DNA of 46,942 nt from assembly GCA_018623195.1 (NCBI GenBank), contig JAAZVY010000008.1, positions 1 through 46,942 on the forward strand, read 5' to 3'. Below, in pieces: positions 30,783 through 40,134 of the stretch (the first letter of the stretch is position 1; every line of letters starts with the position of its first letter). This stretch comes from Flavobacteriaceae bacterium. Its GTDB lineage: Bacteria > Bacteroidota > Bacteroidia > Flavobacteriales > Flavobacteriaceae. Under the pieces are notes generated by a model. The model was given only the letters and a program-made list of their open reading frames with translations, did not search any database and had not been told where the DNA came from. A program made the position numbers and the translations under genes.

Positions 30783-31112
30783 GCTTCTGCCGCTTAAGGA
30801 GCCTAGTCCTCCGAAGATGCCTCCGACAAGTCCCGTCACTGCAATTAGTGCACCCACACTGCCGTTTAGGGGCAATAAGACAGCGATCTTTTCAGCTAAG
30901 ATGAAGTCATTCGAACTTGAGATACTGTAGGCTTGAATGGCCCATAATAGACCGATACTCAGTAGAGGTGAGAAGAATACAGAACTTCCTTTCAGACGAA
31001 TGAAATAACTACTAATTGCCGTAGCAATAACAACACCCCACCAAGGAGTAAAACTTTGAAGTAATAGGGCTAGACCGATGCTTAAAAGGCTATGAATTAG
31101 AATTCTTTTCAT
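30762..31112 (-). CDS. Small membrane protein, unknown
   Basis: I do not recognise this 116-residue, four-helix membrane protein. Hydrophobic segments lie at about residues 5-18, 24-40, 48-62 and 80-104, the last glycine-rich (GLVGGIFGGLGSLSG). It overlaps the upstream acylase-family gene by 4 bp (ATGA) and its 3' end overlaps the convergent dioxygenase gene by 21 bp. Cotranscription with the acylase is nearly certain; a role in its export or anchoring is only a guess. Confidence 0.62.
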   Translation of the reverse strand: MKRILIHSLLSIGLALLLQSFTPWWGVVIATAISSYFIRLKGSSVFFSPLLSIGLLWAIQAYSISSSNDFILAEKIAVLLPLNGSVGALIAVTGLVGGIFGGLGSLSGRSLKVLVS

Positions 31113-33517
31113 GGTTTTAATTGCGTTGTTGATGTAATTGCACTTGTGGGTTGTGCGTTCGGCAGATAAATCAGTTCGTAATAGTCACCGGCCGCCCATG
31201 TGTCGATCATTGAGTCGTAATAGCGGCTACCAGGATTACCCGATTGTCCGCCCGGATATACCCCCATCGCTTTAGTCTCTGAACTGAGCTCAACGATCAT
31301 TCGCCATGAAGGACCATGAGTTTTGCTAGTTGCATTTACGATACTTTTATTACCTCCGATAGGAATGTCAAAACGAGAAAAAGCAGGTAGGGCTTGTAAG
31401 AGGTGTCCGACTTGAGTGCCCTTATAAGCAGCCCAGTCTAAGGACTTCCCGGTTTTCTTATACGCATCTAGTTTCTTCACAGCTTCTTTGAATGCTAGTC
31501 GAGCCAGTGCCGAGGCATCTTCAGTTTCTGAAGTGCTTTTCAGATCAAAGAATGAATGATCAGCGTGGTATTTGGTCAGCCATATCGTCTGGTAGCTATC
31601 TGGTAGCTGTAAGGCCAGTTCGCTTTCGATAAGTTCATCCCAAACCATTTTATAATACTCATCCCATAGCGCTTCAAAAATTGAAGCACCGATAGCATCG
31701 GTATGGTTGTAATAATCCCAAGACGACAAGGTGCTATAGTAAGCCTCTGAACTATTATTGACCTCTGGTTCGATCATCGACAAGAAGGTGGGTAAAATCT
31801 CAGCAGCCTTTAGGTTATAGTTGTTGTTGTGAAGGTCTTTGAAGTCTTTTACAGAGAACTTTTCTTTTGATCTGAAATAATCGTTGATCACCCTATTGCG
31901 ATACGTTTCATAGGTCGGGTCATAAACGTAGTAAGGGTAGTTCTCATCGGTCGGATGCTGATTCGCCGAACTCACAAATCCTCTCTCTGGATTACGTACA
32001 TGCGGATTATGCTCTTGCGGAATAAAGGATTGCCATTCGTTTTGAGGGTTGGTGCCATCCATTACGAATTTGCCTTGCTCATTGAATTTGTTGGCAATTT
32101 TACCTTGAATCCAAAGCGCAATATCATTGTCTTTTGACGCGAAAATGAAGTTTTGAGCAGGCGCGGTGTAGGTAGAAACTGCGGCCACATACTCCTCGTA
32201 GTTTTTAGCACGATTAAGACCTAGAAAAGTGTTTTGGTTAGAGTTAGGGAGGTGTCCGATCCACTTCATTGCTAGGTTTTCTCTTCCGTTCCCTTTGAAG
32301 TTTTCATCGTAGGTTATCGGCCCATAATGGGTATATCTAACGGTATCTAGAACTGGATTAGCTCCTTTCACCTTAATGGTTTCAACCACTTCTCGAATGT
32401 CGCGCCACTGGTCTCCATATCGGTAGCGTTTTTTACTTTCATCTTCGAACTCAATGCGATACCAGTCTTTCACATCTCGGGTTGCATTGGTGACTCCCCA
32501 TGCGATGCGGTCGTTAAATCCGATAATTACACCTAGGGCTCCAGGCAGTGTTGCTCCCATTACATTGTGGTCTGGTGCAGAGAGCTGCATTACATACCAT
32601 ATTGAAGGAAGGTTTAATCCTAAATGCGGATCATTAGCTAGAAGCGGATTCCCACTTTCTGAATGTTCGGCATCTACCGCCCAGTTATTACTTCCGTTAT
32701 CGGGGTCTGGTTTTTCTAATACTTCCTGTGTTTGAACAATGGCCTTAGAAACTCCTTCAGGACTTTCGGGTCTTTCTACCTTGCCAAAGTCACTCCAGTC
32801 TCTTTCTCTTGGGATGACCGGATCTTGATCAGCGATGAAATCGGGAAACAATAGATCGAAGGTTTCTCTTCCGAATAGACTTAAGAAGTTGGTGTTTTCG
32901 AGATCCTCGTCGCGTCCGGCCAGCATATCGGTCATGTACATGAGAAGTAAGGCCGACTTTTCAGGTTGCCAAGTTTCAGGAGCATAGCCCAGAAGTTTGT
33001 ATTCTACCGGATACTGCTCAGGAGTCAGCGAAGCAATATAATCGTTAACCCCGTCGCTGTATGCGTATAGTCTTTTAGAAAGCACAGGGTCTTTTAGCAT
33101 TTCGTTGATGGCATTTTGTGCTCCGAATACCATTCCCTTTCTGCGTTGTCCTCGGTCATATTCGATGGCCTTTTCTCCGATGATTTCAGAGAGACGTCCG
33201 GCCGCAGCGTAGGTCTGAAATTCCATCTGCCATAAGCGATGCATCGCAGTAATGTATCCTTGAGTATAGTAGAGATCTTCGTCGTTTTGAGCGAAAATAT
33301 GCGGAATTAATTCTGAGTCGTAATGAACGGTCACTTCTGATCGAAGGCCATTTAGTTGCATGGTTGCTTCAGGAGATTCACTTTGGTCGTTTTGCCAAAA
33401 ACCCGTTTGAGGGCTCATGAAATTACCTAGGGCAGGTAGTGTTCCCCAGCCACGATTTGCAGCATAAACTAAAAAAAGAGTGAGCGCTGCACTGAATATG
33501 AATTTTATCAATTTCAT
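31109..33517 (-). CDS. Penicillin acylase family (Ntn-hydrolase) protein
   Basis: Periplasmic or membrane-anchored N-terminal-nucleophile hydrolase of the penicillin acylase family, which cleaves amide bonds of acyl-amino compounds (penicillins, acyl-homoserine lactones, peptides). A hydrophobic anchor lies at residues 4-20. The autocatalytic site is NGSNNWAVDA, where the precursor is cut before Ser276, the new N-terminal nucleophile. The beta-subunit motifs NPLLANDPHLGLNLPSIWY and GVIIGFNDRIAWGVTN are present, as is the C-terminal GGNKSIVNA and PGGQSGNPGSRYYDS. At 802 residues it is typical. The substrate cannot be predicted; quorum quenching is possible but unproven. Confidence 0.9.
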   Translation of the reverse strand: MKLIKFIFSAALTLFLVYAANRGWGTLPALGNFMSPQTGFWQNDQSESPEATMQLNGLRSEVTVHYDSELIPHIFAQNDEDLYYTQGYITAMHRLWQMEFQTYAAAGRLSEIIGEKAIEYDRGQRRKGMVFGAQNAINEMLKDPVLSKRLYAYSDGVNDYIASLTPEQYPVEYKLLGYAPETWQPEKSALLLMYMTDMLAGRDEDLENTNFLSLFGRETFDLLFPDFIADQDPVIPRERDWSDFGKVERPESPEGVSKAIVQTQEVLEKPDPDNGSNNWAVDAEHSESGNPLLANDPHLGLNLPSIWYVMQLSAPDHNVMGATLPGALGVIIGFNDRIAWGVTNATRDVKDWYRIEFEDESKKRYRYGDQWRDIREVVETIKVKGANPVLDTVRYTHYGPITYDENFKGNGRENLAMKWIGHLPNSNQNTFLGLNRAKNYEEYVAAVSTYTAPAQNFIFASKDNDIALWIQGKIANKFNEQGKFVMDGTNPQNEWQSFIPQEHNPHVRNPERGFVSSANQHPTDENYPYYVYDPTYETYRNRVINDYFRSKEKFSVKDFKDLHNNNYNLKAAEILPTFLSMIEPEVNNSSEAYYSTLSSWDYYNHTDAIGASIFEALWDEYYKMVWDELIESELALQLPDSYQTIWLTKYHADHSFFDLKSTSETEDASALARLAFKEAVKKLDAYKKTGKSLDWAAYKGTQVGHLLQALPAFSRFDIPIGGNKSIVNATSKTHGPSWRMIVELSSETKAMGVYPGGQSGNPGSRYYDSMIDTWAAGDYYELIYLPNAQPTSAITSTTQLKP

Positions 33518-33560
33518 TGAAAGAGCGATTAATAAGGTTCTACAAGATAGTGTTTACGAA

Positions 33561-34574
33561 TTATAGATTGAAGAAGGCGAATACTAATAACAGCGCAAAC
33601 ACCACCATAAATACGATGGATTGTAAGAAGCCAGTCAAGAAGAAAAACAACAAGGTCTTCGGCCAACCTTTCTCAAAGAATCGCTTGAAACTCATGAGAT
33701 AATAGATAAGCCAACTAAACCCTAGAAGGCCTGAAATAAAATTAAACGCTGACCAATCGGTGCTTGAGGCTAGCAGTTCGAGGCCTTTTTGAATAAACAG
33801 CAGAATGAAAAAACTGGTTGCAATGTGTAATACAAAAATCAAGTGATCAATATACCAGTAGTGTTTTCTTCTAATGAAAACCAATTTTAAAATCAGCGCT
33901 AGAAGGGGAAGTGTGATGAAAAGTACTTGAGGTAAGCGATTTAAAATCTCCTCACCAAAGGCCTGAATGAACCCTTTCTGTCCTTCATACTTGTCTTTGA
34001 TTTGATAGAATTTCTCTACAAATTTCAATTCGAAAGAACTGCTTCGCTCCTCGGGCTTTAAAGTCAGTTGGTTGCTCAGATATTCTTCATAAGACTCGAA
34101 ATCACTTTCTAAATTGACAATCGAATCGCTTTCTCTCATTCGCTTTCCAGCTTCAATCCCTTCAGAAAACCCTTTCGCAAAGTCTGCTGCTTCAGATGCT
34201 GAATCATCAGGGGGTGATCCAATGGAGATTATATTTCCTTTTTCGTCATCCCCGGCAATATCGATAAGATCTGGATTAGAAAAGGTGCTGCTAAATAAAA
34301 AGAAGATCGCAGAGGTAAAGAGATAAAACTGAACAGGGTTCACATAGCTGCTCCGCTTGCCCTCCATGTAGGCAAGTGTTAAAGCCGCGGGTTTACTGAA
34401 AAGAAGGCGAATCGATAAAATGAGTCTACCGTCGTAATTTAAAAGGCCACTAAAAAACTGACCCAATAATTGCCAGACACTTAGTTTTTGTGGTCGATCT
34501 TCTTGACCGCAGCTGCTACAGAATTTACCGGTTAGTGGTGCGTTACAGTTTAGGCAGGTTGTTCGGTTTTCCAT
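33561..34574 (-). CDS. DUF3667 family zinc-ribbon membrane protein
   Basis: Bacteroidota-type membrane protein: an N-terminal zinc ribbon (Cys7, Cys10, Cys19, Cys22 in CLNCNAPLTGKFCSSCG), then the DUF3667 core (LLGQFFSGLLNYDGRLILSI, LLFSKPAALTLAYMEGKR and SSYVNPVQFYLFTSAIFFL), a charged extramembrane region (about 120-205) and four or five C-terminal helices. The function is unknown. It begins 4 bp after the MBL-fold gene and is followed after 43 bp by the acylase gene, so the three and the small membrane protein may form one operon. Confidence 0.85.
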   Translation of the reverse strand: MENRTTCLNCNAPLTGKFCSSCGQEDRPQKLSVWQLLGQFFSGLLNYDGRLILSIRLLFSKPAALTLAYMEGKRSSYVNPVQFYLFTSAIFFLFSSTFSNPDLIDIAGDDEKGNIISIGSPPDDSASEAADFAKGFSEGIEAGKRMRESDSIVNLESDFESYEEYLSNQLTLKPEERSSSFELKFVEKFYQIKDKYEGQKGFIQAFGEEILNRLPQVLFITLPLLALILKLVFIRRKHYWYIDHLIFVLHIATSFFILLFIQKGLELLASSTDWSAFNFISGLLGFSWLIYYLMSFKRFFEKGWPKTLLFFFLTGFLQSIVFMVVFALLLVFAFFNL

Positions 34575-34578
34575 TGCT

Positions 34579-35460
34579 TTAATCAGCCGTTTGATAAACA
34601 GATCGTATGAAGGCCTCAGGTCCTATGAAACCAGTTCCGTAGGTGCTATCCCATTCTGCAAGGGGTTTTAAATCAATGACTTCTTCAACACTTTTACCTT
34701 CATTTCGTAACTCAACGATAAGTTCTCTAAATAGATCGAGTAGATTGGCGTAGTCGACCAACTCTTTTTTATTAGCCACCTGGCCATGACCTGGGATGAT
34801 TACGGTTTGATCATCAATCATACTTGCTGCCATATAGAGGTTGGCGATCATGCCATCGATATCTCCACCTGAACTTATATCTACATACGGATAGCGACCG
34901 TTGAAGAAATTGTCTCCGAGGTGAATCACATTTTCAGTGATGAAGTAATAGAAACTATCTCCGTCAGTATGTGCGTCGTTCACGTGAAAAGCATGGATTT
35001 CAGCATCCTCTCGATACCTCAGTTTCATTTGATCAGAAAAGCTGATGGCCGGAAGCGCTTCTAATTCTGCAGGCTGTGTATTTCTTGTAGCTGATTGTTG
35101 TCCCGATTTTAATCTATCATAAACACGATCGTGTGCAATGATGGTAGCTCCTTTTCTCGCGAAATTGACATTTCCTCCCGTATGGTCCCCGTGCCAGTGC
35201 GTATTTAACACGTAAGCGATAGGCTTAGGGTTAATGCTTTTTATGGCAAATTCGATTTTGTCGCTCAAAGGAGCGAACTGATCATCGATAATATAGTTTT
35301 GATTTTCGCCGGTGATTAGAGCGATGTTACCCCCACTTCCGAAAAGAACGTAAACATGGTCAGACACTTTTACGGGTTCGATTTGAACTCCATCAAAATT
35401 TCTTTGGGCCACTAAACCAAGGCTTACGGCCGAAAAAATAAACGTGAAAATCGATTTCAT
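34579..35460 (-). CDS. Secreted MBL-fold metallo-hydrolase
   Basis: Exported zinc hydrolase of the metallo-beta-lactamase fold. A signal peptide (about residues 1-19, ending LVAQ) precedes the fold. The zinc motif NTHWHGDHTGGN gives His88, His90, Asp92 and His93; further ligands are His164 in DAHTDGDS and His225 in IPGHGQV. The sequence resembles the quinoprotein-relay/SoxH-like MBL group more than true beta-lactamases, and nothing marks it as a resistance enzyme. It leads the operon with the DUF3667 gene 4 bp downstream and is divergent from the histidine phosphatase. Confidence 0.88.
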   Translation of the reverse strand: MKSIFTFIFSAVSLGLVAQRNFDGVQIEPVKVSDHVYVLFGSGGNIALITGENQNYIIDDQFAPLSDKIEFAIKSINPKPIAYVLNTHWHGDHTGGNVNFARKGATIIAHDRVYDRLKSGQQSATRNTQPAELEALPAISFSDQMKLRYREDAEIHAFHVNDAHTDGDSFYYFITENVIHLGDNFFNGRYPYVDISSGGDIDGMIANLYMAASMIDDQTVIIPGHGQVANKKELVDYANLLDLFRELIVELRNEGKSVEEVIDLKPLAEWDSTYGTGFIGPEAFIRSVYQTAD

Positions 35461-35466
35461 ATTCGG

Positions 35467-35474
35467 TATTTTTG
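35467..35474 (+). promoter_or_regulatory. Bacteroidota -7 promoter element for the histidine phosphatase gene
   Basis: TATTTTTG (TAnnTTTG consensus) 40 bp before the ATG at 35515, within the 54-bp divergent spacer. Confidence 0.4.
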
Positions 35475-35514
35475 GAAAAGTTAGCCATTAATTTTCAGCA
35501 AATAAGTGCTCATT

Positions 35515-36030
35515 ATGAAAAACACCTTCTTACTTCTTAGTCTCGTTTTTGCTATTGTTTCTTGTCAAAATTTGGAAGAAACCCATGAAGACCATTCGAT
35601 CACTACTATTTATTTAATTCGACATGCTGAAAAAGATCGCTCTGATAAAGAGAATAGAGATCCTGAACTCACCGAAGAAGGAAAGCTGCGCGCCGAAAGA
35701 TGGGCTGAGGTATTAGGGCTCTCTAAAATGGATGCTGTTTATAGTACTAACTATCAAAGAACCCTTCAAACAGCAGCTCCTACGGCCATGCGCAATGGTT
35801 TAGAAATTCAGACTTATGAGCCGAACAGCCTGAATATCGATTCAATCGCTACGGTACATAAGGGAGAGCGTATTTTGATTGTGGGTCATTCAAATACGAC
35901 TCCGATGCTTGTGAATCGTGCACTAGGAGAAGAGCGCTTTGAATGGATTGAAGATACGGTTAACGGAAATCTATTTGTGCTCACCATCACCCCATCGGCC
36001 AAGGGGGTACAGGTGTTGTCGATTGAATGA
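35515..36030 (+). CDS. Histidine phosphatase family lipoprotein
   Basis: Phosphoglycerate-mutase-like histidine phosphatase, exported as a lipoprotein (signal ending AIVSC, Cys17). The catalytic motif is LIRHAEKDR (Arg36, His37); the second Arg in YQRTLQTAAP and the late His in VGHSNTTPMLV complete the usual active site. SixA/phosphatase-like enzymes of this size act on diverse phosphoesters and the substrate is unknown. The start MKNTFLLL at 35515 is chosen over an in-frame ATG three codons upstream. It ends one base before the convergent M20 peptidase gene. Confidence 0.85.
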   Translation: MKNTFLLLSLVFAIVSCQNLEETHEDHSITTIYLIRHAEKDRSDKENRDPELTEEGKLRAERWAEVLGLSKMDAVYSTNYQRTLQTAAPTAMRNGLEIQTYEPNSLNIDSIATVHKGERILIVGHSNTTPMLVNRALGEERFEWIEDTVNGNLFVLTITPSAKGVQVLSIE

Positions 36031-36031
36031 G

Positions 36032-37336
36032 CTACTGAATCAGTCGATAAATTAAAATAGCCGTGCGCTTAGTAAGCGCTTCGAAGGTTTTCAGGTTAAC
36101 CGTTTCGTTCGGCGTGTGTGCCCCCCTACCCATGCTTCCTAACCCACCTAGTGCGGCATCCACATAAGAGGCTGCAAAAGAAATATCTGCTGCACCTCTT
36201 CGTCCTGGGTCATAAGCTTTGACCTCACCTTGACCTAAATCTTGGCTTACTTCACTCAAGAGCTCCAGTAGTTCTAGATTGCCTTCTGTTGGAGGCATTG
36301 CCGGATATGAATCTTTGAATTCAATACTTGCCGAGGTTTGAGGGAGATTACCCGCTTCAACAATGGCTCGCATTTTTGCTCTGGCGCGTTCTTTCTGATC
36401 TTCGGTAATAAAACGTAAGCCTCCGCGAACTTCGGCCTGTTGAGCTACCACATTTGTTTTTCCGAATACTTCTGCCTGACCAGTGGTTGCATCGTAATTC
36501 ATGAAGGTTCCGCCATACAGAATTCCTGGGTTAAAAGTCAGGAGGTCTTCACCTCTAACCTCTTCGTAGAAGGCGTTCAGAATACGACCCATTTCGAAAA
36601 TCGCACCGGCACCGGTTCGATCAGAGAACACCCCTGAAGAATGCGCGCGCTTGCCTGTAGTAGTTAAATGCCATCCAGAAGCGCCTCTTCGGGCTACCGT
36701 AGCATAATCGAATCCGGTAGAAGTTTCATAGCCTAGGGCGATATCCGCATGCTTTGCTGCTTCAATCAGTGAGTGTCTTGAGATCGATAGTGGTTTTCCA
36801 GTACTTTCCTCGTCTCCGGTATATATTACCTGAATGTCGGCGTTTTCTAAAACACCAGCCTCTTTAAGTGCTTTAAGTGCATAGAGAATCATTACGTCGC
36901 CACCCTTCATATCGTTGCCTCCTGGGGCTAGTGCAATACTGTCATTGATTTTTTCGAAGGTTTGAAAGGGACTGTTTTCTTCAAATACGGTATCGAGGTG
37001 CCCGATCAGTAGTAGTTTTTTTCCCTTAGTACCCGTAGTTTTCGCGATAAGATGCCCCGCTCGATTCATTTCTTCGGGCATGCTTTCCCATTCGGTATTA
37101 AAGCCAATGGCCTCAAACCCTTCACTGAAAACAGCTCCTACCTTTTTAACCCCCTCTAGATTAAGGCTTCCGCTATTAATATTTACCACCTTTTCTAGAA
37201 AATGGATGGCTTCTTCATTATTCGCACTAACGCGCTCGATAATTCGCCGCTCATTGCGATTTAGCTTTTGCGCATGAATAGGTGCCGAAACACTGAAAAG
37301 AAGGCTTAAAACTAGGGTAGTATGAATGAGTTTCAT
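36032..37336 (-). CDS. M20 family metallopeptidase, glutamate carboxypeptidase-like
   Basis: Secreted dizinc M20 peptidase similar to carboxypeptidase G2. A signal peptide (about residues 1-22, ending PIHAQ) is followed by the catalytic domain: LIGHLDTVFE (His113, Asp115), GGNDMKGGDVM (Asp142, bridging), YTGDEESTG (Glu176 base, Glu177 ligand), and the late LGGLGSMGRGAHTPNE with a His ligand. The dimerisation domain lies in the middle (TTGKRAHSSGVF). Such enzymes clip C-terminal glutamate from peptides or folates; the substrate here is unknown. It is divergent from the Cys-rich protein/M20 pair at 37384. Confidence 0.89.
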   Translation of the reverse strand: MKLIHTTLVLSLLFSVSAPIHAQKLNRNERRIIERVSANNEEAIHFLEKVVNINSGSLNLEGVKKVGAVFSEGFEAIGFNTEWESMPEEMNRAGHLIAKTTGTKGKKLLLIGHLDTVFEENSPFQTFEKINDSIALAPGGNDMKGGDVMILYALKALKEAGVLENADIQVIYTGDEESTGKPLSISRHSLIEAAKHADIALGYETSTGFDYATVARRGASGWHLTTTGKRAHSSGVFSDRTGAGAIFEMGRILNAFYEEVRGEDLLTFNPGILYGGTFMNYDATTGQAEVFGKTNVVAQQAEVRGGLRFITEDQKERARAKMRAIVEAGNLPQTSASIEFKDSYPAMPPTEGNLELLELLSEVSQDLGQGEVKAYDPGRRGAADISFAASYVDAALGGLGSMGRGAHTPNETVNLKTFEALTKRTAILIYRLIQ

Positions 37337-37383
37337 AGATATCGATTATATTCAAGTTGTCTAAAACTAAAAAATATATTGCT

Positions 37384-37575
37384 ATGGCTACTTATTCATG
37401 TGATTCTTGTGGTATGTCGGTGAACGCCTCTTGTGCTAAATGCGATGTCCCATTAGAAAATGGAATGTTGACTTTAGATAATGGGGCTGAAGTTCAGATC
37501 TCATTTTGTCCATCTTGTGAAGGAAAAATCAAGTCTCCACAATGTTGTGGGGCTGACATGAGCTGCTCGATGTAA
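37384..37575 (+). CDS. Small Cys-rich zinc-binding protein
   Basis: A 63-residue protein with eleven Cys arranged as paired motifs: YSCDSCGMSVNASCAKCDVP, then ISFCPSCEGKIKSPQCCGADMSC. Four CxxC-type pairs and a CC pair suggest two zinc ribbons or knuckles. I know similar small conserved proteins in Bacteroidota but no function. I start at ATG 37384 because the upstream alternative is a TTG inside the divergent spacer. Its stop overlaps the start of the M20 peptidase gene by one base (TAATG), so it is translated in step with an exported enzyme, though itself cytoplasmic. Confidence 0.72.
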   Translation: MATYSCDSCGMSVNASCAKCDVPLENGMLTLDNGAEVQISFCPSCEGKIKSPQCCGADMSCSM

Positions 37576-39098
37576 TGAAGAAAAACATCTTTATTGGCGC
37601 CTTTCTGGTGCCTTTTTTCGTTTGTTCACAGCAGCTAAGTACCAAGCAGCTCAATCGTTTAACTGAACAGCATTGGCACAAGGGTCTTGATTTGCTGCAA
37701 GAAATAGTCACCGTTCCTAACGACGCCGCGATTGCATCAGATTTAAAAGCAACAGAGCAGTTAATGTCAGAGGCTTTTAGCAGCCGAGGCTTTGAATTAG
37801 AGCGCTTAGAGACTGATGGCGTACCTCTTTTGTTAGCTACTTATGAGCCCAAAAAACGCTTTTCGGGTACCACCCTGCTCTTATATTTTCATGCAGATGG
37901 TCAGGCGGTAGACTCCTCTAGGTGGTTTCAGAATGACCCGTACGAAATCGTCTTAAAGCAGCGTACTGAATCATCCGATTGGGAAACCCTAGACATTGAT
38001 TTACTGTCTTCTTCGTACGATCCAAATTGGAGACTATTCGGTAGGGCTACCTCGGACGCCAAGGGTCCTATAGCTATGTTTTTAACCGCTTTTGATGCGC
38101 TAACCGCTCAGAATAAGCTCACATCGAACCGAATCAAAGTGGTGATTGATTTGGAGGAGGAGCAAGGCTCTCCATCTCTACCTGATGCCGTTACTCGCTA
38201 TAAAGAAAAATTGATGGCTGATGCGATGCTAATCTTTGATGGGCCTAGACATGTTTCAAATCGTCCGACCCTAACCTATGGAGCCCGTGGAATCGCCAGT
38301 ATTACTTTAAAAACCTTTGGCCCAAAGCTACCACAACACAGTGGACATTATGGCAATTATGCTCCGAACCCAGCGTTTGCTCTTTCTCAGCTATTGGCCT
38401 CTATGAAAGATTCTGAGGGTAGGGTGCTTATCGAGGGTTATTACGATAATATTGTGCTTAGTGATTACGATAAAGAACAATTGGCAAAGATTCCTGATGA
38501 CGAGGTTGCTCTTAGAAGCCGGCTAGGTTTTTCAAAGGCTGATAAAGTTGCGGACACCTATCAAGAGAGCCTGCAATATCCCTCGTTGAACATTAGAGGA
38601 TTGCAGTCAGCTTATGTAGGGGCTTCGGCAAGAACCATTGTTCCTGCGACTGCTACCGCCGAGATTGATGTGCGCTTGGTCCCTGAGTCAGACCCTTATC
38701 GCTTGATGAAATTAATTAAGGCCCATATCGAAAATCAAGGTTTTACCGTATTAGATCATGAACCTAGTGACCAGGAGCGTCAACAGTTTGATCGCATCGT
38801 GCAGTTGAGTTCTAAAGTCTCTTATGCAGCTTTCAGAACCGATATGGACTCGCCAATCGGAGGTTGGTTACGCACCCAAATGGACCGTGCCGGGTTTGAA
38901 AATGTAGTACAACTTCGTTTAATGGGAGGCTCTATTCCTATCTCTCCGTTCGTAGAGGCTTTAGGGATTGACGCGGTGATTATCCCCACAGTAAATGCCG
39001 ATAACAATCAGCATAGTCCTAATGAGAATATCCGTTTGGGCAATTTCAGAGAAGGGATAACTACGATGCTCAGTCTTCTTAGCGCCCACGGCTTATAG
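37575..39098 (+). CDS. Secreted M20 family peptidase (ArgE/DapE/aminoacylase-like)
   Basis: Second M20 enzyme, 507 residues, with a signal peptide (about residues 1-19, ending FFVCSQQ; the Cys may be a lipobox). The metal and base residues are present: YFHADGQ (His106, Asp108), GRATSDAKGP (Asp161), DLEEEQGSPS (Glu194-196) and the late NADNNQHSPNENI with its His ligand. The layout resembles the dipeptidase branch (carnosinase/CNDP-type) rather than ArgE. It is coupled to the upstream Cys-rich protein by a one-base overlap and its 3' end overlaps the convergent PIG-L gene by 20 bp. Confidence 0.88.
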   Translation: MKKNIFIGAFLVPFFVCSQQLSTKQLNRLTEQHWHKGLDLLQEIVTVPNDAAIASDLKATEQLMSEAFSSRGFELERLETDGVPLLLATYEPKKRFSGTTLLLYFHADGQAVDSSRWFQNDPYEIVLKQRTESSDWETLDIDLLSSSYDPNWRLFGRATSDAKGPIAMFLTAFDALTAQNKLTSNRIKVVIDLEEEQGSPSLPDAVTRYKEKLMADAMLIFDGPRHVSNRPTLTYGARGIASITLKTFGPKLPQHSGHYGNYAPNPAFALSQLLASMKDSEGRVLIEGYYDNIVLSDYDKEQLAKIPDDEVALRSRLGFSKADKVADTYQESLQYPSLNIRGLQSAYVGASARTIVPATATAEIDVRLVPESDPYRLMKLIKAHIENQGFTVLDHEPSDQERQQFDRIVQLSSKVSYAAFRTDMDSPIGGWLRTQMDRAGFENVVQLRLMGGSIPISPFVEALGIDAVIIPTVNADNNQHSPNENIRLGNFREGITTMLSLLSAHGL

Positions 39099-39957
39099 GG
39101 AGAACTCTGTAATATTGGCGATCTAAATAGGTGGTATGGTATTCATCCCATAGGCTTGCATGTCTATGATCGCTAAGCCCAGAAGCGGTGGCCCCCCAAG
39201 CTCCAGAGTTAATCAAAATTTCTGATCGCTCAAGGTTGCTTTCTAGATTCGCCGACTGGTAATCAATGTAGTAATAGAATTCTCCTTTGAACTGATTAGT
39301 CGCTGCTTCACTGATGAAACGTGCAGCCGTCAAATGGTCAGAGTGATCGTCTACATTTAAGTCTTCGCTGAGTTCACTGAGGTGTATTTCTAATTGAGTT
39401 CCTGTGTGAGCCGCAGTAATCAATTCTTTTAGGGTTCCCAATAGATCTTCTTTATTGGTGTAAGTAGTGCTTTGGTCAATGGCTTGAAAATCGACTACTT
39501 GTCGATTGTAGAACTTCTCGAGACTTTTTTGTTGGTGTAATTCAAATCCAGAACCATCCCCGTTCCCGTCAGGAAGTCGAAGAAAATAAACTACCGTGTT
39601 GTGATAGGTATAAGTAAGTATCGGATGGTTTCTAATCAAGGTTACCTTTCGACTCATCTCATCGCCAATTTTTGATCGATCCTCTGCGGTGTTTGACAGG
39701 AACCGAACGGCTCTTAAGGCTCCTTCTTCTCTTGCTTTGTAAAAGGCATCGTTACCCATTCCATAGCCAGCATCTCCTGCAGTAAGATGAATGATTACGG
39801 TCTTGTCTTCAGGGCTCTGAATACTGTTGGCGACATTAGGATTCATAAACAGTTGCCAATCATCTTGGTGAGCTACGCCAAACACTCTCGTAGTTTGGGC
39901 TGAGAGTAAATAGACACCTAGTAATAGAGTAAAAGCGATAGCGAACTTAATTTTCAT
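39079..39957 (-). CDS. PIG-L family deacetylase, exported
   Basis: Zinc deacetylase of the PIG-L/LmbE family, acting on N-acetylated sugars or related compounds. A signal peptide (residues 1-21, ending LLSAQ) is followed by the metal motif GVAHQDDWQLFM (His30, Asp33), and DDHSDHLTAARF supplies the third ligand. The Asp-Asp pair (Asp32 as base) is intact. At 292 residues it is normal. A short segment of its 3' end overlaps the M20 peptidase gene on the other strand. The same family includes BshB of bacillithiol synthesis, but this one is exported, which argues against that role. Confidence 0.86.
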   Translation of the reverse strand: MKIKFAIAFTLLLGVYLLSAQTTRVFGVAHQDDWQLFMNPNVANSIQSPEDKTVIIHLTAGDAGYGMGNDAFYKAREEGALRAVRFLSNTAEDRSKIGDEMSRKVTLIRNHPILTYTYHNTVVYFLRLPDGNGDGSGFELHQQKSLEKFYNRQVVDFQAIDQSTTYTNKEDLLGTLKELITAAHTGTQLEIHLSELSEDLNVDDHSDHLTAARFISEAATNQFKGEFYYYIDYQSANLESNLERSEILINSGAWGATASGLSDHRHASLWDEYHTTYLDRQYYRVLPISRGR

Positions 39958-40134
39958 GAACCCAAGTTTAGTACAAAACGAAGATACACAAGATGTTCAA
40001 GGCGGTCAATGATGAAAAAATGGAGGCTATTGAAAATTTTGGATATTGTATAAATATTATATTTAATATATTGAAAATCAATTGATTAAAATATAAAATA
40101 ACATTTGAAAATAACATTATGTTTTAGACGACGT

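Noticed and set aside
34579-35460. Beta-lactamase resistance gene
   Set aside because: Only the MBL fold motif is shared; the sequence fits a general secreted MBL-fold hydrolase and there is no resistance context.
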